Below are positions 43,631 to 52,170 of a stretch of DNA of 59,002 nucleotides, one piece after another. Numbering within the stretch: the stretch's first letter is position 1; each line of letters opens with the position of its first letter. Under the pieces are notes generated by a model. The model was not told the DNA's origin. It saw nothing but the letters and a program-made list of their open reading frames with translations, and made no database searches. The translations under genes and the position numbers were made by a program. Source of the stretch: Thermoproteota archaeon (GTDB lineage: Archaea > Korarchaeota > Korarchaeia > Korarchaeales > Korarchaeaceae); the NCBI GenBank assembly GCA_015522685.1, contig WALU01000016.1, positions 1 through 59,002 of the forward strand. The letters run 5' to 3'.

Positions 43631-44515
43631 TCACACTGATATTAACTCCACTCTTAGCTGCTTCCTGACCATTTTCAGAAGTCTATCCATATCGGAGGGC
43701 ATTATTAAGGCTCCCGCTGCATTCTTATGTCCTCCTCCTCTAGCCTCTACAACCTTTAGTGCAGATAGAGGGGAATTGGGCTGGCTCCTAATGGATATCC
43801 TAAAAGCACCATCAGATCCAGACGTTATGGTACCAAAGAGGAGGTATCTTTTAGCGGCTAGCTGAATAATGGGAACAAGGTATGCAGGAATGCTTTCTAA
43901 CTTCACCAGGAGAGCTTCTCCTCCACTCATAGACGTTATCTTCTCAATGAGATCTCCATATTCCTTCTCTATCAGATGAGTTTCCCTTCTTATTGAGGGT
44001 AAATCAACTAAATCACTGCTTGTTGCTGGCGGATGAAGAAGGAGATCTCTAGATACCTTAGCTAAGTACTTCCTCTTCACTTTGAATATCTTTCTTATGG
44101 CTGAAGTGAAAAGGGCAGAAGAAAGATCCAAGTTCCCAGTATCTGTTTCATCAACCAGGGTTATTGTCCCCTCATAGTTCTCAATCGATGGCTCCTGCCC
44201 CTTTACTAGATCGTAGAGGAGTCGAGCTGTAGATGGATACTCTGGCTTCAAATAAGCCCTTTGGACACGATTAGTGAGGAGAATATTAGATTCATGATGA
44301 TCTACTAAGATTCTTGCTCCGCCTTGCGGCGGAGGGAGGTCTAAGACTATATCGTAGCCTTCTTCTATTGTTTTTATCTCATACGGAGCCGTAAACTTGA
44401 GCTTTAATTTACTTGGGTGCAGCAAGATCACAATAGCTGCTGAAAATAATCCATCCAGATCTTCGCCATGGCTTACAATGGAGAGTTTTTCACTCTTAGA
44501 TATGAACTCGAACAT
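43631..44515 (-). CDS. DHH-family phosphoesterase
   Basis: About 294 residues from ATG 44515, preceded by GAGGAG. DHH motifs: HGEDLDGLFSAA (first metal ligands), DLPPP, the name-giving VDHHESN, and the DHHA1 RNA/nucleotide-binding end with GGGHKNAAGA. Relatives are RecJ-like nucleases and oligonucleotide or cyclic-dinucleotide phosphodiesterases. No OB fold is present, so an oligoribonuclease or c-di-nucleotide role is more likely than RecJ. Confidence 0.88.
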   Translation of the reverse strand: MFEFISKSEKLSIVSHGEDLDGLFSAAIVILLHPSKLKLKFTAPYEIKTIEEGYDIVLDLPPPQGGARILVDHHESNILLTNRVQRAYLKPEYPSTARLLYDLVKGQEPSIENYEGTITLVDETDTGNLDLSSALFTSAIRKIFKVKRKYLAKVSRDLLLHPPATSSDLVDLPSIRRETHLIEKEYGDLIEKITSMSGGEALLVKLESIPAYLVPIIQLAAKRYLLFGTITSGSDGAFRISIRSQPNSPLSALKVVEARGGGHKNAAGALIMPSDMDRLLKMVRKQLRVELISV

Positions 44516-44552
44516 TAGAAATGCTCTCCTCGTTAGTATAGTTGGATAATGA

Positions 44553-44558
44553 TTTAAA
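44553..44558. promoter_or_regulatory. bidirectional TATA element between DHH gene and ribL
   Basis: TTTAAA in GATTTAAAATATT is 26 bp from ATG 44582 of ribL (leaderless) and about 25 bp from the expected start of the leftward DHH transcript, which keeps a short leader with GAGGAG at 44526-44531. Confidence 0.5.
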
Positions 44559-44581
44559 ATATTAACATTAACAGTTACGGG

Positions 44582-45043
44582 ATGGGACGCAGGGTAGTCG
44601 TGGCGGGTACGTTTGATATAATTCATGAAGGGCATATTAAGATGCTATGGAAAGCGAAGGAAATCGCTGGAGATGATGGAGAATTAATTGTAATAATTGC
44701 TAGGGATGAAAATGTCAAGAGGTTCAAGGGAAGATCTCCTATAATAAGGGAATCATCCCGGGCTTATATAGTCAAGAGCTTCAAACCAGTTGATAGGGTA
44801 GTTCTGGGAGAGAAGGATCCCTTAGATTCCATAGTTAAGCTGAGACCTGATATTATCGTCTTGGGATATGATCAGTGGGCGGGAGAAAAATGGCTGAAGG
44901 AGGAGCTGAAGAAAAGAGGTTTAGAAGTAGAGGTAATTAGGCTTCCTAGGTTTGGAGATAGCTCCTCTTCTTTCATAATAGATAGAGTCATCAAGCTGTT
45001 TTGTTCATTTAAGAAGGCTGAGGATAGATCTAGAGACCTCTAG
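44582..45043 (+). CDS. ribL: archaeal FAD synthase / nucleotidyltransferase RibL
   Basis: 153 residues of the HxGH nucleotidyltransferase superfamily: GTFDIIHEGHIKML (9-22), PIIRESSRAYIVKSFK, and VLGYDQWAGEKW, where GYDQ is typical of RibL. It adenylates FMN to FAD, which the geranylgeranyl reductase would use. The related glycerol-3-phosphate cytidylyltransferases are the main alternative. ATG is at leaderless distance from TTTAAA. Its last 39 bp overlap a convergent gene. Confidence 0.88.
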   Translation: MGRRVVVAGTFDIIHEGHIKMLWKAKEIAGDDGELIVIIARDENVKRFKGRSPIIRESSRAYIVKSFKPVDRVVLGEKDPLDSIVKLRPDIIVLGYDQWAGEKWLKEELKKRGLEVEVIRLPRFGDSSSSFIIDRVIKLFCSFKKAEDRSRDL

Positions 45044-45469
45044 CGAAAGAGTTTTAACCTCTCTTCTATCCCCTAGGTTCTCATAATCAAGTTTCGTCCA
45101 TAATTTCGAACCAAGCTTGTATAGATCCTCATTGAAGTTCCATCTCTTCATTAGAATAAACATAGTATCTAAAATGTCCCTTGATATTCCGCAAATGGTC
45201 TCTTGATCGCCATCTGTTGCTTCGTAGCAAAGCTTTACGCTTTGAACTATTAAGTAAGACAAGCCACAGATGAGGGATCTTAGATCTCCTCCTCTCCAAT
45301 CCTTTATATTGTACCCTATTAATTCAAAAAGGAGATATCTAAGATACCCCTCTGCTCTGCTGAGTTTCTTAATCTTCTCTCTTAAATCCTTCTCTTCTAA
45401 AAATTCTCTAATATACATTAAAAGGTTCTCATCAGCTTCAAATAAGCACTCGTTAGAATGGTCGGTCAC
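45005..45469 (-). CDS. helical protein of unknown function
   Basis: 154 residues, predicted all-helical, with conserved-looking parts LSRAEGYLRYLLFELIGYNI and GLSYLIVQSVKLCYEATDGD. No motif or family recognised; a HEPN-like four-helix bundle is conceivable but unsupported. It starts divergently from metS with 65 bp between the starts. Confidence 0.55.
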   Translation of the reverse strand: MTDHSNECLFEADENLLMYIREFLEEKDLREKIKKLSRAEGYLRYLLFELIGYNIKDWRGGDLRSLICGLSYLIVQSVKLCYEATDGDQETICGISRDILDTMFILMKRWNFNEDLYKLGSKLWTKLDYENLGDRREVKTLSLEVSRSILSLLK

Positions 45470-45534
45470 TGCAATTCAGGGATACTTGAGCACATCCTTA
45501 AAATCCTTAAGAATCACATTTACGAGAGTTAAAC

Positions 45535-47214
45535 ATGAGATGGATAATAGCTTCGGCTTGGCCCTATATAAATGCTGTTCCTCATCTGGGAACCTTAATA
45601 CAGGTACTCTCATCCGATGTATATGCTCGCTATAGAAGGAAAGCCGGTGATGAGGTAGTCTTTGTTTCAGGCTCCGATGAGCACGGAACTCCCATAGAGA
45701 TAGAAGCTATTAAAAGGGGAATAAGTCCGAGGGAGTTAACTGATAAGATGCATGAATATGTTTCTGGGTTATTTAGGAAATTTGGCATAAGTTATGATAA
45801 TTACACCAGGACAGAAAGCCCCACACATGTGGAATTCGTCAAGGAGTTCTATCTAAAAGTCTATAAGAATGGACACATATTTGAAAAGGAAACTGAGCAG
45901 CTTTACTGTCCAAACGATAAGATATTTTTGCCAGATAGATTTGTTGTGGGTACTTGCCCATATTGTGGTTATGAAAAGGCTCATGGAGACCAATGCGATA
46001 GATGTGGGAGGCTCCTTAATCCAACTGATCTAATAAATCCAAGATGCGCTATCTGCGGAGCCACGCCTATAATAAAGAGAACAAAGCACTGGTTCTTCGA
46101 TCTCCCTAAGTTCTCCGATCAGCTCAAGGAATATATCGAAGGAAATGATCAGCTTCCAGATAATGCTAGATCCACATCCCTTGCCATGATTAACGATGGC
46201 CTTAAACCAAGGTCTCTAACTAGGGATAATAAGTGGGGAATCCCCGCTCCCTTCTCTGGGGCTAAGGGAAAGACTATATACGTTTGGATGGAAGCTGTCC
46301 TTGGGTATGTATCTGCTGTGAAAGAGCATTTCAATCAGATTGAAAAACCAGAAGAATTTGAGAAATTCTGGAAGAACAAAGAGACAAAATCTGTTTACTT
46401 TATAGGGAAGGATAACATTCCCTTCCATACCATAATCTTCCCAGCTCTACTTATAGCAAGCAATGAAGGTTATATCCTTCCCTATAATGTTGCATCGACA
46501 GAATTCCTCCTTTATGAAGGAGATAAGTTCTCCAAGAGCGAAAGAAGAGGAATTTGGATGGATGAGGCTCTAGTCCTTCTACCAGCTGATTACTGGAGGT
46601 TTTATATGATCTACATAAGACCTGAGCATAAGGACTCTAACTTCTCTTGGGAGGACTTTGAGGCAAAGATAAACGATGAACTCAATGACACACTAGGCAA
46701 CCTAATCCATAGGGTCTTATCCTTTATATCCTCCAAATATGGAGGGGAAGTCCCAGGTACCTGTCTAGACGGGGAATCAAAGAAAATGCTTGAGGAAGCT
46801 AAGGAATTAGCTAAAAATATTGAGGATAGCTTGGAGGACTTTAAGCTCAGAGATTCTCTGAGAAATTTCCTTGAGATGGCTAGGATAGGCAATAGGTTCT
46901 TTAACTCCAGAGAGCCTTGGAAGGATATCAAGGAGAACAAGAAGAGGACTGATTCAACGGTATTAGCTTCCTACAATTTGCTAAGAGCAATGACCTGCTA
47001 TATGCATGTGTTCATGCCCTTCTCTGCGGAGAAGCTCTGGAATATGATGGGGCTCCAGAAGAAGCCAGCTAATTTCTCTGAGGCATTTGGTATAGTTAAA
47101 AGTATCAAGATAGGGAAAGTAAAGCCACTATTTCATAAAGTGAGCAAAGAAGAACTCATAAAGAAGCTTGAAGACATAAGAGAGAGAAAAAAGATTTTGT
47201 CATCCATAGAATGA
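45535..47214 (+). CDS. metS: methionyl-tRNA synthetase (catalytic core without C-terminal domain)
   Basis: 559 residues. Class I signatures are AWPYINAVPHLGTL (HxGx) and KFSKSERRGIW (KMSKS equivalent); the connective peptide has a zinc knuckle series CPND, CPYCG, CDRCG, CAICG. The protein stops after the anticodon-binding helices and has no OB-fold tRNA-binding domain; that domain is encoded alone at 17806-18132. Charges tRNA-Met for initiation and elongation. Confidence 0.96.
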   Translation: MRWIIASAWPYINAVPHLGTLIQVLSSDVYARYRRKAGDEVVFVSGSDEHGTPIEIEAIKRGISPRELTDKMHEYVSGLFRKFGISYDNYTRTESPTHVEFVKEFYLKVYKNGHIFEKETEQLYCPNDKIFLPDRFVVGTCPYCGYEKAHGDQCDRCGRLLNPTDLINPRCAICGATPIIKRTKHWFFDLPKFSDQLKEYIEGNDQLPDNARSTSLAMINDGLKPRSLTRDNKWGIPAPFSGAKGKTIYVWMEAVLGYVSAVKEHFNQIEKPEEFEKFWKNKETKSVYFIGKDNIPFHTIIFPALLIASNEGYILPYNVASTEFLLYEGDKFSKSERRGIWMDEALVLLPADYWRFYMIYIRPEHKDSNFSWEDFEAKINDELNDTLGNLIHRVLSFISSKYGGEVPGTCLDGESKKMLEEAKELAKNIEDSLEDFKLRDSLRNFLEMARIGNRFFNSREPWKDIKENKKRTDSTVLASYNLLRAMTCYMHVFMPFSAEKLWNMMGLQKKPANFSEAFGIVKSIKIGKVKPLFHKVSKEELIKKLEDIRERKKILSSIE

Positions 47215-47226
47215 TCCATTAGATAT

Positions 47227-47937
47227 TTAACTCCCCTTCCTGACATTTACCTTTATCTGAACTTCTCCAGAAGCTATGGGATGGCCAGGTTTCACTGCTT
47301 GAACTACGACGGAATATGTTTCATTATTCGTCACATTAGCCTTCCAATATATAACCCCCTCCCCACTAGAATTAGTGTAAGCAACATCTGTAACAGTCGC
47401 ATTTCTACCCAATGTTAATGCAAGAAGCTTTGCATTCTCTACAGGCTTACCATTCATCATAACCTTCACTTTTGCTTCATCACTTACCTCAGCATACTGC
47501 TTCTTTGAAGTGATGTTAATGAAGGTATTTATCTCAGGTTTTTTCACCTTTAAAGTCAAGTTAAGAGGAGAGCCTCCGAATACATTAAAGAAGCTTTCTT
47601 CCTCAACTAAATTCCCATCCAATGTAGCTTGCATCTTAATGGCATAGTGACCTATCCTATATCTCCCTTCATTTATGCTGAGCTTCGCAGAAACCTCCTT
47701 GGCAGGCTTAAGATTTATTGCATCGACAGTTTTGTTAAGCTCTAGATCAATTACATACAGCTTTATGGATGATGGCTCATTAGAAAACATCGTTCTCACC
47801 TCTAATTCACCTCCTAAAGGAACTGTTTCTTTATTTAGGCTTATTCGGAATTTAGGAGCATTTATTATGGGCCAGAAGAGAAGAATAACTATGAAGGTCA
47901 GGTTAAGCAATAATACAACTTTTGTTTTTGCATCCAT
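47227..47937 (-). CDS. extracellular beta-domain protein with N-terminal membrane anchor
   Basis: 236 residues. N-terminal signal-anchor VVLLLNLTFIVILLFWPII, then beta-rich sequence with an Ig/invasin-like segment about 140-230 (SKKQYAEVSDEAKVKVMMNG, TNSSGEGVIYWKANVTNN). Many NxT/NxS sequons suggest glycosylation outside the cell. No enzyme motif. It is convergent with metS; an inverted repeat CCCATT-GTA-AATGGG (47946-47960) lies just upstream of its ATG. Confidence 0.7.
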   Translation of the reverse strand: MDAKTKVVLLLNLTFIVILLFWPIINAPKFRISLNKETVPLGGELEVRTMFSNEPSSIKLYVIDLELNKTVDAINLKPAKEVSAKLSINEGRYRIGHYAIKMQATLDGNLVEEESFFNVFGGSPLNLTLKVKKPEINTFINITSKKQYAEVSDEAKVKVMMNGKPVENAKLLALTLGRNATVTDVAYTNSSGEGVIYWKANVTNNETYSVVVQAVKPGHPIASGEVQIKVNVRKGS

Positions 47938-47945
47938 GTCTCAAT

Positions 47946-47960
47946 CCCATTGTAAATGGG
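47946..47960. repeat. inverted repeat upstream of the surface-protein gene
   Basis: CCCATT-GTA-AATGGG, a perfect 6-bp inverted repeat nine bases before ATG 47937. It could be an operator or an mRNA hairpin near the ribosome binding site. Confidence 0.35.
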
Positions 47961-48025
47961 CTTCCCTTAATTAATGATTATCGTTGTGAACGAATCTTAT
48001 TATTTTCCTCTAGGTTCTTATTAGG

Positions 48026-49126
48026 GTGCATGGAAAACTGACTTCTGGCAAGGGATTAGAAAAGATAGAGAGCCCTAGATATATAATATTCGGGCCTAAT
48101 GCGATAAATCACACTATGGATATACTCTACAATCTTGGAATGACTGGTACAGCTATTATAGTGAGTGGATCCAGTATCACCGCAAAAATAGCGGAGGATC
48201 TAACATCATCCTTAGATGGCGAAATCAGCGTATATCATGTGGTTACTGCTGGAGGAAGAATAAATGATGTGATGAAAGTGATAGAAGAGGCCCTAAAAGT
48301 GAAAGCAGATTTTTTAATAGGTGTAGGAGGAGGAAGGCCTCTAGATGTAACAAAACTTGCAGCTGCAAAGTTGGGAGTTAGGTATACTGTTGTACCAACA
48401 TCAGCTAGCCATGACGGTATTGCCTCCCCGGCAGTGAATTTCTCGCTATCCAAACAAGCCGAACTGAAATTTGGGGACTCCATTAATGGAATGGAAGCTC
48501 CTACGGCTGTCATAGCTGATACTAACATAATAAATAGAGCACCCCTAATTGCATTTAAATCTGGATTTGGGGACCTAGTAGCGAAATTCACAGCAGTTAG
48601 AGATTGGGAGCTAGCCTATAAGCTAAAGGATGAGCCATATAGCGAATATGCGGCATCGATGTCTCTTCTAAGTGCTAAAATAGCGATGGATCACGCCTCA
48701 GAGATAAAATTCAGGTTGGAAGAGTCTACTCGCATACTAGTTAAGGCACTTATAGGAAGTGGCGTTGCCATCAGCATAGCAGGCAGCTCTAGGCCAGCAA
48801 GTGGAAGCGAGCATATGTTCAGTCACGCTCTAGATAAGATATCCGAAAGGGAAGGAGTTAAATCAGCCCCTCATGGCATACAGTGCGCTCTAGGGACAAT
48901 AATGATGGCCTATCTCCAAGGCCAAGACTGGATGTGGATAAGAGATAAGTTAAAAAAAGCAGGAGTTCCGACTACTGCAGAGGAAGCAGGAATTAAGCCA
49001 GATATGGTAGTGAAAGCCCTTACGATTGCTCATAAGATAAGGGACAGATATACTATCTTGGGAGTATCTGGTCTTACACCTAGGGCTGCTGAAAAATTAG
49101 CTAGATCTACTAGAGTAATACAATAA
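48026..49126 (+). CDS. egsA: sn-glycerol-1-phosphate dehydrogenase
   Basis: 366 residues. NAD(P)-binding GVGGGRPLDVTKLAA, PTSASHDGIASP, and metal-ligand stretches GDLVAKF, GSEHMFSHALD and APHGIQCALGT. The enzyme makes sn-glycerol-1-phosphate, the backbone of archaeal membrane lipids, which confirms the archaeal origin. GTG 48026 lies about 24 bp from a TTATTATTTT element, so the mRNA may be leaderless. Confidence 0.96.
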   Translation: MHGKLTSGKGLEKIESPRYIIFGPNAINHTMDILYNLGMTGTAIIVSGSSITAKIAEDLTSSLDGEISVYHVVTAGGRINDVMKVIEEALKVKADFLIGVGGGRPLDVTKLAAAKLGVRYTVVPTSASHDGIASPAVNFSLSKQAELKFGDSINGMEAPTAVIADTNIINRAPLIAFKSGFGDLVAKFTAVRDWELAYKLKDEPYSEYAASMSLLSAKIAMDHASEIKFRLEESTRILVKALIGSGVAISIAGSSRPASGSEHMFSHALDKISEREGVKSAPHGIQCALGTIMMAYLQGQDWMWIRDKLKKAGVPTTAEEAGIKPDMVVKALTIAHKIRDRYTILGVSGLTPRAAEKLARSTRVIQ

Positions 49127-49778
49127 TTAAGGCTAGTATAAGGCTGGCAATAAGAATAAGGCCTACGAAAAGTGAAGTAAGGCTGATTGAGTAATTGAGA
49201 GAGTTCCCTCTTGGTAAACCTAAAGTGATCCTGTAGATCCTATAAATCAAATAGGTGAACCAAAACAGAGAAAATATTGTAACAAAAGTGGAGATTATCG
49301 GAGGAAAGGAAAGGAGATATGAGACTATCTCAGAGAGTGTTCGGAAGAGAAGGGATCTCCAAGATCCTCCCTCACAACTGAGTATTCTACCAGGAGAAAT
49401 CGCCAATATAAACGTATTCATAATGCCAGCTATAGCAAATGGTATAGAACAGATCCCAGCTAGGTAGCTATGCTTCCTTAATTTCATATTAGACTTTCTA
49501 GACACCTTAATGCCTATAATGGTAGAGGAAATTAACCAGCTGAGGGCTGTTATCAGCCACATATAGAGAAGTAGCAGCTGTTTTGCTTCAATGAATAGTA
49601 AAATTCTCTCGCTGATGACAGTAGATGAGCAGGTTAATCTAATCTCAAGAATGGATAGAGAGAGAGCATGGAAGGCTAAAAAAAGAGAGACAGCTACTAA
49701 TGAGTAGGTAATGTGGGCATTTAGGCCTAGATCTCTAAGCTCTTCCCTCCTTCCAATAAGTAGATCTCGAAGTTTCAA
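49110..49778 (-). CDS. Yip1-like membrane protein
   Basis: 222 residues with five or six membrane helices (for example SLVAVSLFLAFHALSLSIL, LLLLYMWLITALSWLISSTI, LFVGLILIASLILALIIVLL). The spacing of helices and the basic loop between helices 2 and 3 recall Yip1 domains. No catalytic motif. It is the last gene after abce1 with a 4-bp overlap and overlaps convergent egsA by 17 bp. Confidence 0.55.
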   Translation of the reverse strand: MKLRDLLIGRREELRDLGLNAHITYSLVAVSLFLAFHALSLSILEIRLTCSSTVISERILLFIEAKQLLLLYMWLITALSWLISSTIIGIKVSRKSNMKLRKHSYLAGICSIPFAIAGIMNTFILAISPGRILSCEGGSWRSLLFRTLSEIVSYLLSFPPIISTFVTIFSLFWFTYLIYRIYRITLGLPRGNSLNYSISLTSLFVGLILIASLILALIIVLL

Positions 49779-51553
49779 GGGTAATATCTCCCCTCAGCTC
49801 TTGCTATCTGATCAATCTTGGATCCAGGTTTGTTTACCCTCGGTCTACCAGTGTTGGGATCTCTCCTGAAAGTGATACCTACATCCTTAAGAAATATATT
49901 TAGACCCTTCCTTGGGTCCATAGGCTCTGAAGCATATCCTTCTCTCCCAGGCGTTCCCCTAAATACCATTATTCTATCGGCTACAGCCTCTATAGTAAGT
50001 AAGTCGTGCTCAACAACTATTACAGCTTTATTTTCTCCTTTAATCCTTCTCCTTATTGCTTTTGCGGCTGCAAATCTAGCCTCAACATCAAGAAATGCGC
50101 TAGGTTCATCGATCAGATAGATATCAGCATCTCTCCCTAGACAAGATGCAATAGCGACCTTTTGAAGCTCTCCTCCGCTAATCTCATCCAAATATCTATC
50201 TAAAAGCTTCTCTATACCTAACCTCTTAATCACCTCTGTTCTAAAGTAAGGGCTCGAATAATTGGATCCTGCGGTCTTCTTTAGAAGAGATTCAACGGTT
50301 CCCTTGTATGTCGGTTTTACATGTTGCGGCTTATAAGATACCCTAACTCCTTCAGTTAGAACAACTCCTTCCTCAAGCTTCAGTTCTCCGGCTAATATCC
50401 TTACGAAAGTTGTTTTACCTATTCCATTAGGTCCAACAGCAACTACAACTTCTCCGGAATGAATTTCACCTCCTTTTACATAAAGGCCGAATCCATTGAG
50501 TCTCTTCACCAGCTTCGTATAGGAAACCACAATATTTTCCGATATATCTGGTGCTCCTACCCTCTGAAGGAAGGAAATAGGCTCATCCCTGAACCTAACA
50601 TTATCATCCGGCAAATAGCCATCTAGGAATATGTTTACCCCTTCTCTAGTAGAATGTGGGTAACTTACCACACCATAAACACTAGGTTTTCCATAAAGTA
50701 CATGAATATAGTCACTAAGATAGTCAAGAACTGCTAAATCATGCTCTACTAAGATAACAGATTTCCCTCTCTCCTGCAGCCTTCTTATAAGCTTTGCAGC
50801 GCTCATTCTCTGGTATACATCTAAGTAATTGGATGGTTCATCTAGAACGTATACCTCTCCTTCTCTTATATAAGCAGCTGCTAGAGCTATTCTCTGCAAT
50901 TCTCCTCCACTTAACTCTCTTACCTCTCTGTCTAATACTTCTCTCAAGGATAAGAGATCAATGGCTTCGTCTAATAGGTTCCTCTCATTTATCTTCTCCA
51001 AAATCGTTTTTACCTTGCCTTTTACTATTTTTGGTATCTTATCTATCCTCTCTGGCTTATTAATAACGGTTATTTCTCCATTAGATAGCCTTCTAAGGTA
51101 ATCCTGAAGCTCAGATCCTCTAAATCTCTTTATTATCTCTTCCCAATCGGGTTCCTGACCTACCCTACCTAAGTTAGGCTTCAACTTACCGGATAGTATT
51201 GATATGGAAGTTGTCTTACCTACGCCATTGGGACCTACTAGCCCAACTATTTTTCTCAGCCTAATGATGGGAAGCCTGAAGAGAGTAAATCCATTGATCC
51301 CATATCTATGTATCTCTTCCCCCTCCACTGGAGCTGGTAGATTCACTATCGATATGGCAGAAAAGGGGCATTTCTTGACACATATACCACATCCGGTACA
51401 TAGCTCCTCATCTATCACTAACATACCATCTACAAGCTTTATTGTGTCTTCAGCGCCCATCCTAACCTCTGGACAATACTTTATACATTCGAGGCCGCAT
51501 TTTTTTGGATTGCAACGATCTCTATCCACTACAGCTATCCTTCTAGCAGGCAA
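49775..51553 (-). CDS. ribosome-recycling ATPase ABCE1 (RLI)
   Basis: About 592 residues. Two N-terminal [4Fe-4S] motifs (DRDRCNPKKCGLECIKYCPE and CTGCGICVKKCPFSA), twin ABC domains with Walker A GPNGVGKTT and GPNGIGKTT, signatures LSGGELQR and ISGGELQK, and Walker B VLDEPSNYLD and LIDEPSAFLD. ABCE1 splits ribosomes with Pelota or aRF1. TTG 51553 is preferred: GGTGAT lies just upstream, it leaves iorB intact and it begins at the family N terminus (PARRIAVVDR); TTG 51595 would overlap iorB. Confidence 0.95.
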   Translation of the reverse strand: MPARRIAVVDRDRCNPKKCGLECIKYCPEVRMGAEDTIKLVDGMLVIDEELCTGCGICVKKCPFSAISIVNLPAPVEGEEIHRYGINGFTLFRLPIIRLRKIVGLVGPNGVGKTTSISILSGKLKPNLGRVGQEPDWEEIIKRFRGSELQDYLRRLSNGEITVINKPERIDKIPKIVKGKVKTILEKINERNLLDEAIDLLSLREVLDREVRELSGGELQRIALAAAYIREGEVYVLDEPSNYLDVYQRMSAAKLIRRLQERGKSVILVEHDLAVLDYLSDYIHVLYGKPSVYGVVSYPHSTREGVNIFLDGYLPDDNVRFRDEPISFLQRVGAPDISENIVVSYTKLVKRLNGFGLYVKGGEIHSGEVVVAVGPNGIGKTTFVRILAGELKLEEGVVLTEGVRVSYKPQHVKPTYKGTVESLLKKTAGSNYSSPYFRTEVIKRLGIEKLLDRYLDEISGGELQKVAIASCLGRDADIYLIDEPSAFLDVEARFAAAKAIRRRIKGENKAVIVVEHDLLTIEAVADRIMVFRGTPGREGYASEPMDPRKGLNIFLKDVGITFRRDPNTGRPRVNKPGSKIDQIARAEGRYYP

Positions 51554-51557
51554 AAGA

Positions 51558-52166
51558 TCACCTTGGGAGAGATACAGCTTCCCTCCCGAGGTCAAATGCC
51601 TTTAAATTTAAATTCCTATACTCCTCTGAAGAGACCTCCTTAAGAGCCTCTCTGAGTGCACCTTCAGGGAATGGCAAAGCTCCTGATGCTTCAGCTGCAC
51701 CTAGCATAACAGTATCAGCTACTATATAATCTCCTGCCTTTTCAGCGAGCTTATAGGCACTTAACGTTATTAGATCCTTTGGATTAAGGCTTCTCATAAG
51801 ATCCAATACTTCCTCAAAGCTAGGTATAGGGAATCTCTCTATGTAAGCGCTCACTGGTGGTATTATATGATCATTCATCACAACAGTAGTTCTCTCAGAT
51901 ACATAAGGTGCCTGTCTTAACCCCTCCAAAGGCTCCAGCGATATTAGAAGATCTAAAGTACCTTCTAGTATTAAAGGACTTGAGACATTTTCTCCTATCC
52001 TCAACTCTGTTCTTATTGAACCATATCTCTGAGAAAGTCCATGAACCTCACTCTGGACGAAGTTCAATCCTAGCTTTAGGGTAGCTCTCGCTATAACATC
52101 CATGGTGAACAGTATACCTTGTCCCCCGACACCAGATACTATAATGTTAAACTCCTTAACGTTCAT
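51558..52166 (-). CDS. iorB: indolepyruvate ferredoxin oxidoreductase, beta subunit
   Basis: 202 residues of the pyruvate-ferredoxin oxidoreductase gamma-like domain: IIVSGVGGQGILFTMDVIA, EVHGLSQRYGSIRTELRIG and VADTVMLGAAEASGALPFPE. With IorA it oxidatively decarboxylates aryl pyruvates to aryl-acetyl-CoA, reducing ferredoxin. It follows iorA by 4 bp. Confidence 0.94.
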   Translation of the reverse strand: MNVKEFNIIVSGVGGQGILFTMDVIARATLKLGLNFVQSEVHGLSQRYGSIRTELRIGENVSSPLILEGTLDLLISLEPLEGLRQAPYVSERTTVVMNDHIIPPVSAYIERFPIPSFEEVLDLMRSLNPKDLITLSAYKLAEKAGDYIVADTVMLGAAEASGALPFPEGALREALKEVSSEEYRNLNLKAFDLGREAVSLPR

Positions 52167-52170
52167 GCTC

